DNA from: Mesorhizobium sp. L-2-11
GTDB lineage: Bacteria; Pseudomonadota; Alphaproteobacteria; Rhizobiales; Rhizobiaceae
DNA length: 64,000 nucleotides
Assembly: GCF_016756595.1 (NCBI RefSeq)
Contig: NZ_AP023257.1
Location: 1,240,001-1,304,000 of the forward strand
Direction of reading: 5' to 3'
Shown here piece by piece: positions 24,206 through 31,634 of the stretch. A program made the translations under genes and the position numbers. The first letter of the stretch is position 1; each line of letters starts with the position of its first letter. Under the pieces are notes generated by a model. That model worked only from the letters and a program-made list of their open reading frames with translations, had not been told where the DNA came from and made no database searches.

Positions 24206-24532
24206 ATGGCGACTGCCGCAGGAAAGTCCCCGAACGAAAGCCGGCCGACTTCGGAGCTTGAAGACGACATCAGGCAGCTGAAAGTCGACATTCAGAAACT
24301 CACCGAACAGCTGGCCGAGACCGGCCAACATGGTTACGGGGCTGCTCGTCGCGTTGCTGCGGAAGGAGTCGAGCAATTGCGCGCCCAAGGCGAGGCAGCC
24401 TTTGAAAATATGCGCAGCAACGCCAAGGATATCGAAGCGCAAGTGGTGGCGAGCGTGCGCGAAAAGCCGGTGACGTCGCTGGCAATCGCGGCAGGCGTGG
24501 GCTTTCTGTTTGCGCTTCTCGCGCGCCGCTAG
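24206..24532 (+). CDS. DUF883 (ElaB/YqjD-like) membrane-anchored stress protein
   Basis: A 108-residue protein. A polar coiled-coil-forming region (LEDDIRQLKVDIQKLTEQLA near residues 18-37, then EQLRAQGEAAFENMRSNAKD) is followed by one C-terminal membrane helix (SLAIAAGVGFLFALLARR). This is the ElaB/YqjD layout; the E. coli members are stationary-phase inner-membrane proteins that bind ribosomes. Ribosome binding here is not shown. The CAAGGAG site supports the ATG at 24206. Together with the EcfG promoter 30 bases upstream it is a likely general stress gene. Confidence 0.85.
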   Translation: MATAAGKSPNESRPTSELEDDIRQLKVDIQKLTEQLAETGQHGYGAARRVAAEGVEQLRAQGEAAFENMRSNAKDIEAQVVASVREKPVTSLAIAAGVGFLFALLARR

Positions 24533-24543
24533 TCTCAGCCCAG

Positions 24544-25008
24544 ATGGGAATGCTGGCATCGTTGATCTCGGGCCTCGCCTCGGGTGAAGCCGTTGCAGCC
24601 GTGCGCCGCGCGCGCACGGCTGCAATCGTTTATGCGCTCGCAGCACTTGCAGCGCTGTGCGGCCTCGGTTTCCTCGTCGGAGCGGCCTATGTCTGGGTGG
24701 CGGCTCGCTACGGGCCGATGGCAGCATGCCTTGGTTTCGGGGTCGGCTTCCTGCTGATCGCAGGGCTTCTCCTGCTCATCCATCAGCTGTCGGTCGGTGC
24801 GCGCGCCCGACGCCGGGCGCGGAGGCGCAAAGCCGACATGAAGGCGGTCGGCATCACGGCCGCGCTCGCCGTGCTGCCGGCGCTACTCAAGGGAAAAGGC
24901 GGCCTCGGCACCATACTCGCGCCGGCGATTGCGGTCGCCGCCTACGCCATCTACCGCGAGAACACAAAGCCCGATGCCGACGATCCGGATGCCGGCGAAG
25001 CGAAATAG
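24544..25008 (+). CDS. YqjE-like/phage-holin-family membrane protein
   Basis: A 154-residue protein with two adjacent membrane helices (AAIVYALAALAALCGLGFLVGAA near residues 26-48; CLGFGVGFLLIAGLLLLIH near 60-78). A basic stretch follows (ARARRRARRRKADMK), then a third hydrophobic region (AAVAVLP... to ILAPAIAVAAYAIY). The layout resembles YqjE and actinobacterial holin-family proteins that travel with DUF883 genes. It starts 11 bases after the DUF883 gene, so it shares the EcfG promoter. Function unknown. Confidence 0.75.
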   Translation: MGMLASLISGLASGEAVAAVRRARTAAIVYALAALAALCGLGFLVGAAYVWVAARYGPMAACLGFGVGFLLIAGLLLLIHQLSVGARARRRARRRKADMKAVGITAALAVLPALLKGKGGLGTILAPAIAVAAYAIYRENTKPDADDPDAGEAK

Positions 25009-25032
25009 CTCGAAGCGGTTCTTCTCTTGTGG

Positions 25033-25090
25033 CAATGATCCGAAAAACCGGGTTCCACTTTCCCCTGATGCGGACCTTCGGTTCGGGATC
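25033..25090. repeat. Rhizobial hairpin repeat, family B copy (mosaic)
   Basis: AATGATCCGAAAAACCGGGTTCC is followed by CACTTTCCCC and TGATGCGGACCTTCGGTTC. The second part is the reverse complement of the block at 15843-15871, so this copy is a mosaic of two variants. Confidence 0.65.
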
Positions 25091-25103
25091 CATGGTCGAG
25101 CCG

Positions 25104-26636
25104 TTACTTCGGCAGATCCTCCAGCGGCATCGATATTTCGGCGAACACGCCTCCCGGTCGGAATTCGTGGGTCACTTCACTGGAGATGACCTTGGCCAGG
25201 CTGCGGCGGATCAGGATCGAGCCGAAGCCGTGGCGTTCGGGCGAGGCAACTTCAGGTCCGCCGCTTTCGCGCCAGGTCAGCACCAGGCGCCGAGCGCCTT
25301 TGCGCCCCTGTGCCTGCCAGTCGAGATCGACCTTGCCTGAAGCCGCCGACAGCGATCCGTGTTGCAGCGCGTTGCTGGCCAGTTCATGCAGGATCAGGCC
25401 AAGCCCGACTGCCTGGTCGGGCGAAAGCAGCAGATCGGCGCCTGAGATCGTCATGCGCGGCTGTTCGGCGGTGTCGAACGGCTTGACCTCGATCTGCACG
25501 AGTTCGCGGATGCCGATGCCGCGCCACTCGCGGTCGGAGAGCAGGCTGTGGGCGGCGCCCAGCGCCTGAAGCCTGGCGCTGAAGGCTTCGAGGAAATCGC
25601 TCGGCTGGCGGGCATGGCGGACTGTCTGCGTCGCCAGCGCCTGCACGGTCGCCAGCGTGTTCTTGACGCGATGGTTCAGCTCGCGCAGCAACAGCCGTTG
25701 CCGCTCGTCGCCGAGCTTGCGTTCGGTGATGTCGTAGTTGACGCCGAAGATCAGCGTCGGCTTGCCGTCGCCGTCGCGTTCGATGACCCGGCCGCGTGTC
25801 GCGAGCCAGCGCGGCGGCGTGAAGTCCTTGACGCGGTATTCGCCAAAATAGTCGTCGCCGCCGCTCAGCGCGTCACGAAAGCGTGTCTCGGTCTGGTAGA
25901 CATCACGCGGGTCGATGGCGGCAAGAATATCGCGCGCCCTCAGCCGGGTCGAGCGCGGCAGGTCGAACAGCTCGGATAACCGGGCATCGCATTCGATCAT
26001 ATCGGTGTGGATATCCCATGCCCAGCTTGCGAGTGAGGCGGCATCGAGCGCGATGCCGCGCCGCTTTTCCTCGCGCGCCAGCGCCGCAGCGATGCTGGCG
26101 CCGTTGCGGCTGGCGTCCTTCAATGCGAACAGGCTGGCGGCGAGGCCGGCGAGCGCCGTCAATTGCTCGAGCTGGGCGGCAGACGGCGACGCGCGCGGCT
26201 TGCGGTCGAGCACGCAGAGCGTGCCGATCCGGGCGCCGGCCACCACAATCGCCGCACCAGCATAGAAACGGAAATGATGCTCGCCAGTGATCAGCGGGCT
26301 GGCGTTGAAACGTGAATCCATGGTCGCATCGGTCACCACCATCGGCTGGTCGCCGGCGGCAATGGTGTGGGCGCAGAAAGATGTATCGGTCGAGGCCTCG
26401 GTCTCGTCGAGGCCGACACAGGACTTGAACCACTGCCGCTCGATATCGAGCAGTGTCACCAGCGCGACAGGCGTTTGCATCACCGCGGCGGCGAGCCCAA
26501 CGATATTGTCGAAGTCAGGATCGGCCGCCGTGTCGATTGCATCGAGACCATGGAGTACGGCAAGCCGGTCCTGCGCCGTTACCACGCTAAGGACATCGAC
26601 CGGCAGATTCGGCGTCTTCACTACGCTGCTATGCAC
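25104..26636 (-). CDS. GAF-PAS HWE-family sensor histidine kinase
   Basis: A 510-residue cytoplasmic kinase. The GAF domain (about 25-180) includes DIERQWFKSCVGLD and FYAGAAIVV with IGTLCVLDRKPR. A PAS/PAC domain (about 195-310) includes LASWAWDIHTDMIE, and the flavin-type GXNCRFLQ motif is absent. The HWE histidine is in LRELNHRVKNTLATVQ near residue 325. The ATPase domain has ILHELASNALQHG and the W-R-E signature in LVLTWRESGG. It converges on the holin-like gene. Unlike the kinase at 20034 it has no EcfG promoter. It is a likely input to PhyR, by location and family. Confidence 0.85.
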   Translation of the reverse strand: MHSSVVKTPNLPVDVLSVVTAQDRLAVLHGLDAIDTAADPDFDNIVGLAAAVMQTPVALVTLLDIERQWFKSCVGLDETEASTDTSFCAHTIAAGDQPMVVTDATMDSRFNASPLITGEHHFRFYAGAAIVVAGARIGTLCVLDRKPRASPSAAQLEQLTALAGLAASLFALKDASRNGASIAAALAREEKRRGIALDAASLASWAWDIHTDMIECDARLSELFDLPRSTRLRARDILAAIDPRDVYQTETRFRDALSGGDDYFGEYRVKDFTPPRWLATRGRVIERDGDGKPTLIFGVNYDITERKLGDERQRLLLRELNHRVKNTLATVQALATQTVRHARQPSDFLEAFSARLQALGAAHSLLSDREWRGIGIRELVQIEVKPFDTAEQPRMTISGADLLLSPDQAVGLGLILHELASNALQHGSLSAASGKVDLDWQAQGRKGARRLVLTWRESGGPEVASPERHGFGSILIRRSLAKVISSEVTHEFRPGGVFAEISMPLEDLPK

Positions 26637-26700
26637 AAGGCCCCCAAATGCATCGGCTTGCAGCCATTCGCGCTGGGCCCAGTTGCGTGGCTCTGAAACC

Positions 26701-26725
26701 GGAACCTTCGCCTTGAGGAACCGTT
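26701..26725 (+). promoter_or_regulatory. EcfG promoter upstream of the small membrane protein
   Basis: GGAAC (26701-26705), 16 bases, CGTT (26722-26725). It is followed by a leader of about 105 bases that contains the 18-bp repeats. Confidence 0.85.
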
Positions 26726-26755
26726 ACCCAACCACATTTTGCCAGCCGCGCCCAC

Positions 26756-26827
26756 CGGCGCCAAACGACATACCAGCGCCAAAAGAAATGCCAGCGCCAA
26801 ACGACATGCCAGCGCCAAACGAATGGA
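26756..26827. repeat. Four tandem 18-bp repeats in a stress-gene leader
   Basis: Units at 26756, 26774, 26792 and 26810 share (C)AGCGCCAAA-(C/A)GA, with changes mainly in the last third. They lie between the EcfG promoter and the gene at 26836. In frame they would encode a PAPND/PAPKE repeat, but the ribosome site lies after them. Confidence 0.9.
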
Positions 26828-26835
26828 GGCCGATC

Positions 26836-27036
26836 ATGCCCAAGATCGTTCCTGAAGACAAAGCCCGCCAGGGACGCTGGGGGTGGCACACTTTTCGTAT
26901 CTTGATCGCCGCGCTGCTTTTGGCGTTTATCGCCTGGGGCATCGCGGAGATCTACGGCAACATGATAGACCGGACGCCGACAACCGAACAGGGCGAACTC
27001 CCCAGGAAGGAACAGGGCGAGATTCCCAAGGGCTGA
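26836..27036 (+). CDS. Small single-span membrane protein, EcfG-controlled
   Basis: A 66-residue protein. A basic N-terminus (DKARQGRWGWHTFR) is followed by one membrane helix (ILIAALLLAFIAWGIAEIYG, residues about 21-40) and a polar tail with two near-identical segments (QGELPRKE, QGEIPKG). The ATG has GGAGG six bases upstream; the in-frame repeat region above it is not needed. An EcfG promoter lies about 110 bases upstream. No family is recognised. It converges on the lipid-kinase gene. Confidence 0.7.
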   Translation: MPKIVPEDKARQGRWGWHTFRILIAALLLAFIAWGIAEIYGNMIDRTPTTEQGELPRKEQGEIPKG

Positions 27037-27065
27037 AGGCTTCCGATCGACTATGCCGGGATGCA

Positions 27066-27995
27066 TCACGCAGCCTTTGCCTGGACAGCGCGCGCCGGAA
27101 CGAGAACATTCAGCGCGCCAGGATGGATTTCGATCGTGGTTTCGCGGTCAAGCCTGACCAACTCGCCATCGATGACGGCGCGAAGTTTCCGGGCGGCCGA
27201 GTGGACTTTCAAAACGACCCGGTCGGCCTGGTGGATTTCGACGTGCTCACTGGCGCGCCATTTGCCGCGCGCCACGTCGAAGAGGAACCTGACCAGTTCG
27301 CCACGCCGCCGCGCCACCGTGACATAAATGCCGAGCACGCCGCCGGCGGGATTGTCGGCATAGGGCAGATGACCCTCACCGAACAGATTGTTGGTGATGC
27401 CGATGCCGGTGGTGCGCGTTACGATCTCGGCTTCCTCGGCTTCGCCGATGACCAGCGTCACCTTCATTGCCGATGGGTTGTTGATCGCCGCCCAGGCAGC
27501 CTTTACCGAAGCCCGCATCTTTCCCAACCGCGAGCCGAATTCCATAGTCTGGCGAAGCTGAACCATTTTGGCATGCATGCCGATCGAGAACTGATGCACG
27601 AATGGCTGGCCGTTGGCGGTTGCCAAATCGACTGCGATCACCTCGCCGTCGGCAAAGGACTTTATGGCTGCGTCAAGGGTCAGTGGGATGCCGAGCCCGC
27701 GTGCAAACAGGTTCATCGTGCCGGCCGGTAGAATGGCAAGTGCTTTCTTCCTGCCCATCAACCGAGCCGCTGCGGCCGAAATGGTGCCGTCGCCGCCACC
27801 GGCCAGCACAATGTCGACACTATGCCTGGAAGCGATGCGGTCCAGCGTTGCGACGATGTCCCTGCCGGCAACGATTTCGATATCGATGCAGTGACCTGCT
27901 GCCTCCAATGTCTGGCGCATCCGGTCGGTGAAGGCGGGGAGATCAATCGATCGCAGCGTGCCGCCGTCCTGGTTCAGCACCGCCGCAAACCGCAT
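27066..27995 (-). CDS. Diacylglycerol kinase-family lipid kinase, EcfG-controlled
   Basis: A 309-residue soluble kinase of the DagK/YegS family. The nucleotide-binding GGGDGTISAAA motif is near residue 66 and LAILPAGTMNLFARGLG near residue 86. The C-terminal beta-sandwich domain ends with DGELVRLDRETTIEIHPGAL. It phosphorylates a lipid, probably diacylglycerol or a ceramide-like substrate. The ATG at 27995 has GGAG seven bases upstream and fits the family N-terminus; the frame opens at 28058, which would put the start on the transcription start of the EcfG promoter at 28065-28089. Membrane lipid adjustment under stress is the likely role. Confidence 0.85.
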   Translation of the reverse strand: MRFAAVLNQDGGTLRSIDLPAFTDRMRQTLEAAGHCIDIEIVAGRDIVATLDRIASRHSVDIVLAGGGDGTISAAAARLMGRKKALAILPAGTMNLFARGLGIPLTLDAAIKSFADGEVIAVDLATANGQPFVHQFSIGMHAKMVQLRQTMEFGSRLGKMRASVKAAWAAINNPSAMKVTLVIGEAEEAEIVTRTTGIGITNNLFGEGHLPYADNPAGGVLGIYVTVARRRGELVRFLFDVARGKWRASEHVEIHQADRVVLKVHSAARKLRAVIDGELVRLDRETTIEIHPGALNVLVPARAVQAKAA

Positions 27996-28064
27996 TCCCC
28001 CGCTCCGATTTCTCTTGACAACCATTGGATAATCATCGGCCGGGACAGACCAAGCCACAGGCTG

Positions 28065-28089
28065 AACGGGGCGGGTGAAAAAAAGTTCC
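28065..28089 (-). promoter_or_regulatory. EcfG promoter of the lipid kinase
   Basis: Reverse strand: GGAAC (28089-28085), 16 bases, CGTT (28068-28065). It is about 70 bases before the chosen start. Confidence 0.87.
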
Positions 28090-28183
28090 GCAGCTTTGAT
28101 GAAAATACAGGAGCCAATCTACCCGTCCAAACGCCTGATTCAGCGTGATTCGGGCGGTTTTTTCACAACGGTCGCATGGTGTC

Positions 28184-28208
28184 GGAACAACGGCGCGGTC
28201 ACGACGTT
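28184..28208 (+). promoter_or_regulatory. EcfG promoter of the PRC-barrel protein
   Basis: GGAAC (28184-28188), 16 bases, CGTT (28205-28208), followed by a leader of about 60 bases. It is divergent from the lipid-kinase promoter. Confidence 0.88.
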
Positions 28209-28276
28209 GTGACCATGTAACGCCGCGGCTGATCTCTCCTGCTCGCGGCGCGAGATAACGCACGAGGAGGATTACG

Positions 28277-29773
28277 ATGATCCGCACCCTTTTATCCACC
28301 ACCGCACTGGCAGCGTTGATTGCGACCGGTGCGTATGCGCAGGAAGCCACAACCCCGGCGCCGACCCAGGACCCGGCGGTCCAGGAGACCGCTCCGGCGG
28401 CTCCCGTTGCGCGCGCCGACGGCAGCCTGGTGACCAATATCATTGGTGAATCGGTCTATAACGGCACAGGCGATGATGCCGAGAACATCGGCAATGTCAG
28501 TGATGTCGTCTTCGATGAAAACGGCCAGGCCAAATCCGTCGTCATCGGCGTCGGCGGCTTCCTTGGCGTTGGCGCCAAGAACGTCGCTTTCGACTACAAC
28601 AAGCTGCAATGGGCCGAACGGGGTGGCGACCGCTGGCTGATTGCCGAAACCACGAAGGATGAGCTGACGGCTCAGCCGGACTTCGACCGCACGCCTTACG
28701 ATCCGGCCCCTGCGGCGACCGACACCACGGCTGCGGCTCCTCCAGCCCCTTCTGGCGCGACCGATACCACCGCACAGAACGCTCCGGCGGCTCCGGCTGA
28801 ACCGGCTCCGGCCGAACCCATGAAGCGCGCTGATGGGAACCTTGCCACCAACATCATCGGCGAAACCGTCTACAACGGTACTGGCGACGACGCTCAAAAC
28901 ATTGGCGACGTGAACGACATCGTTCTGGCCAAGAATGGCAAGGCCGAGTCGCTGATCATCGGCGTCGGCGGCTTCCTTGAGGTGGGCGAAAAGAATGTCG
29001 CCTATCAGTTCGACAAGGCCAAGTGGGCGGAGAGGGACGGCGGTCGCTGGCTGGTGGCCGAGACCACGAAGGAGGATCTGGAGGCGCTGCCGGAGTTCAA
29101 TCGTGAGCCCTATGATCCCGCCCCGGCGACAACCGCATCGACTGACGCGGCGACGCCGGCCCCTGTGACGACCACCCCTACTGTCACTGCGGCGCCAGCC
29201 CCGGCGGAGAAGACTGCGGAAGCTCCGGCGGCAACGCCTGACACCGCTGCTCCAGCTCCAATGGACAAGACAGCCGAAGCTCCGGCCCTAGCCCCGGCGG
29301 ACAAGACAGCCGAGGCTCCGGCGGCAACGCCTGACCCCACTGCTCCGGCACCCATGGACAAGACAGCCGAGGCTCCAGCAGCAACGCCTGACGCCGCGGC
29401 CCCCGACCAGACGAAGACCGCGGCGATCGACAAGTCGGCGCTGACCGAAATGCCGATCAACGAAATCCGGTCCGAGGACCTGGTTGGAACCACCGTCTAT
29501 GGCGCCAACGATGTCAATGTCGGTGAGATTGGCGACGTCGTGCTGACCGGCGACAAGAAGGTCGACGCCGTCATCATCGACGTCGGCGGTTTCCTCGGGG
29601 TTGGCGAGAAGGAAGTGGCGGTCGGCATGGACAACCTGAAATTCATGACCGACAAGGATGGCAACCGCTATCTCTACACGAACTTCACCAAGGAGCAGCT
29701 AGAGGCGCAGGTCGCCTACGACAAGGGCACCTATGCAGAGAAGCGCGACGAGCAGCGCATGATGATGCGGTAA
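28277..29773 (+). CDS. Exported protein with three PRC-barrel domains and Pro/Ala-rich linkers
   Basis: A 498-residue protein with a Sec signal (MIRTLLSTTALAALIATGAYA, cut at AYA-QEA). Three PRC-barrel domains follow, near residues 50-125, 185-265 and 390-485. Each carries the pattern (I)IGVGGFLGVG/(I)IDVGGFLGVG and a closing W/Y-containing strand. The first two share NIIGExVYNGTGDDAxNIG almost unchanged, pointing to recent duplication. Linker two contains repeated DKTAEAPAATPD units. Such PRC proteins in rhizobia are stress-induced envelope proteins of unknown action. The GAGGAG site and the EcfG promoter upstream support expression in stress. Confidence 0.85.
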   Translation: MIRTLLSTTALAALIATGAYAQEATTPAPTQDPAVQETAPAAPVARADGSLVTNIIGESVYNGTGDDAENIGNVSDVVFDENGQAKSVVIGVGGFLGVGAKNVAFDYNKLQWAERGGDRWLIAETTKDELTAQPDFDRTPYDPAPAATDTTAAAPPAPSGATDTTAQNAPAAPAEPAPAEPMKRADGNLATNIIGETVYNGTGDDAQNIGDVNDIVLAKNGKAESLIIGVGGFLEVGEKNVAYQFDKAKWAERDGGRWLVAETTKEDLEALPEFNREPYDPAPATTASTDAATPAPVTTTPTVTAAPAPAEKTAEAPAATPDTAAPAPMDKTAEAPALAPADKTAEAPAATPDPTAPAPMDKTAEAPAATPDAAAPDQTKTAAIDKSALTEMPINEIRSEDLVGTTVYGANDVNVGEIGDVVLTGDKKVDAVIIDVGGFLGVGEKEVAVGMDNLKFMTDKDGNRYLYTNFTKEQLEAQVAYDKGTYAEKRDEQRMMMR

Positions 29774-29787
29774 TTCGCTCTAACGAC

Positions 29788-29825
29788 GAAAAAAAGCCCG
29801 TGCCGGCAACGGCGCGGGCCTTTTT
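29788..29825. terminator. Bidirectional terminator between convergent genes
   Basis: AAAAAAAGCCCGTGCC pairs with GGCGCGGGCCTTTTT across a short loop. The A and T runs on either side suit both the PRC-barrel gene and the convergent sulfatase gene. Confidence 0.85.
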
Positions 29826-31405
29826 CATGACTGGAAAGGTGGCAGGCCTGCGACGTGGCCGGCAACGCCATCCTCGGTCAATTCGGCGAGCGCCAGCGAC
29901 TGATCGAGATGTTCGGCCCGCCAGGCAAGCAGCCTTTCGGCAAGCTCCAGCCGGACCGGCAGATAGGCCGGATCGGCAGCGACATTGGTCAGCTCGTCTC
30001 GATTCTGCTCCAGGTCGAACAGCAGCGGCGTCAGGCCGCCGCCGAAATGTACATATTTGAATTGTTTCGTGCGGATGACGGCCAGATTGCAGTGGCGCGG
30101 ACCGATGCCGAAATGGCGCTCGGCATGACCGTCGGCAACCGAGCGGAAATCGAACTCCCAATGCGCGGCTTCGCGCCAATTGCCCGGCTCCCGGCCATCC
30201 AGGAACGGCTTCAGCGATTGTCCGTCGAGATGCGGCGGGGACACCTCGCCAAGCAGGTCGAGCAATGTCGGCGCTATGTCCACCGCTTCGGTGAAGCGGT
30301 CGACGCTGGCGCCGCCCGCCTTGCGGCGACGCGGGTCGCGGATGATCAGCGGAATATGAAAACTGCCGTCGAAGAAGCCGCCCTTGCCCAGCATGAAATG
30401 GTCGCCCATCATCTCGGCATGGTCAGAGGTCAGCACGACGATGGTGTCGTCCCAGGCATCCGCCGCCTTGACCGCCTGCCAGATCCGGCCAAGCTGCGCG
30501 TCGACTTCCGAGATCATGCCGTAATAGAGCGCGCGGATGCGGCGAAAATTGTCGTCGCCCCAGTCGCGCACCTTGCCCTCGGCGCCGGGGCGGAAATTTG
30601 CCCGCTGCTGCTGGCCAAGTTCATAGGCAAGGTAGGGGTGGTTCTGCGCCTCGGCCTGCCAGCTCGCGGCGCGGCGGAAAGCCGGACCCTCGGCCGGATC
30701 ATACATGCTGTTGTAAGGCTCCGGCACGATGAAGGGCGGATGCGGGCTGAGGAAGGAAAGATGCGCGAACCACGGTGTGTCGCGCTCCTGCTCGCCGAGC
30801 CAGCGGACGAATTCGCCGGTCAGGAAGGCGGCTGGGGTCTCGTCCTTCGAGTAGACGGGCGGTGAGGTGGTCACGGCGCCGTCCGTCGTAGCGTCAACGA
30901 TATCGTCCGCTGGCCGATGGATGTCGGGAAAACCGGCGCTGCTATCGATGCCGCGCGCCTTGAGCCATGACAGCCACGGTTTCTGGTGCTCCGGCAGGAG
31001 TTGGCGAACGGTGAAGCCGGGCAGCACGCCTTCATAGCTTTTCAGCCGCGGGTCGCCTGGCGCCAGCATGCGCGGATCGGGCGACACGTCGGTATAGCCG
31101 AACAGCGTCGGATCATAGCCGAGACTGCGTGCCGAGAGCGCGATGTTGCCATGGCGGGAGTCGAGCGGCGTGCCGTTGCGGCAGACGCGATTGTTCATCT
31201 GGTAAAGGCCGGTGTAGAGGCAGGCGCGTGCCGGCGAGCAGGGCGCCGCCCCGCCAAAGTGCCGTCGAAACAGCACGCCCTCGGCGGCGAGCGCGTCGGC
31301 ATTCGGCGTTCGCACCACCTTGTGGCCCGCCGCCGACAGGCAGTCGCCGCGCCACTGGTCGCAGGTGATCAGGAGAACATTCGGGCGTCTGTCTTTTCTG
31401 ACCAA
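29825..31405 (-). CDS. Sulfatase/phosphonate monoester hydrolase family enzyme
   Basis: A 526-residue alkaline-phosphatase-superfamily hydrolase. The metal-binding start is RPNVLLITCDQWRGD. The cysteine of PCSPARACLYTG near residue 60 is the site converted to formylglycine. Further metal ligands lie in LTSDHAEMMGDH and LGKGGFFDGSFHIP. The overall pattern (LYQMNNRVCRNGTPLD, SHPPFIVP-like, YEFDFR near the end) follows rhizobial phosphonate monoester hydrolase more than classical arylsulfatases. It would cleave phosphonate or sulfate esters. The TTG at 31405 is preferred since GAGGAG lies seven bases upstream and the fold starts there; a GTG at 31474 is the alternative. There is no signal peptide, so it is cytoplasmic. 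Confidence 0.82.
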   Translation of the reverse strand: MVRKDRRPNVLLITCDQWRGDCLSAAGHKVVRTPNADALAAEGVLFRRHFGGAAPCSPARACLYTGLYQMNNRVCRNGTPLDSRHGNIALSARSLGYDPTLFGYTDVSPDPRMLAPGDPRLKSYEGVLPGFTVRQLLPEHQKPWLSWLKARGIDSSAGFPDIHRPADDIVDATTDGAVTTSPPVYSKDETPAAFLTGEFVRWLGEQERDTPWFAHLSFLSPHPPFIVPEPYNSMYDPAEGPAFRRAASWQAEAQNHPYLAYELGQQQRANFRPGAEGKVRDWGDDNFRRIRALYYGMISEVDAQLGRIWQAVKAADAWDDTIVVLTSDHAEMMGDHFMLGKGGFFDGSFHIPLIIRDPRRRKAGGASVDRFTEAVDIAPTLLDLLGEVSPPHLDGQSLKPFLDGREPGNWREAAHWEFDFRSVADGHAERHFGIGPRHCNLAVIRTKQFKYVHFGGGLTPLLFDLEQNRDELTNVAADPAYLPVRLELAERLLAWRAEHLDQSLALAELTEDGVAGHVAGLPPFQS

Positions 31406-31486
31406 TGCTGTCTCCTCATTGAAACGTGCCGCGAATACCTGCCGGTCACCGGAGCCGAATTTTTGTGGCGACACAAGCCTTAGGTG

Positions 31487-31524
31487 TTCGTTGAATGGTG
31501 AACGAAAATCGCCTTATTGTTCAC
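31487..31524. promoter_or_regulatory. Overlapping inverted repeats between sulfatase and dioxygenase genes
   Basis: TTCGTT (31487-31492) pairs with AACGAA (31501-31506), and GTGAAC (31498-31503) pairs with GTTCAC (31519-31524). The pattern resembles an operator for a MarR- or LysR-type regulator, none of which is encoded beside it. Confidence 0.4.
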
Positions 31525-31634
31525 ATTTATAGCACAGTCCATTCTGTGTTTACGGCCTTTGCCGCCGGCTGGCGGCTCCTCATATTGGCGTGGACCGCGG
31601 CACGGGCCGCACAGGACAAGGAAGGAGCAGGAAA

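Noticed and set aside
26717..26740. A second GGAAC just after the EcfG promoter at 26701
   Set aside because: No CGTT lies 16 or 17 bases downstream of it.
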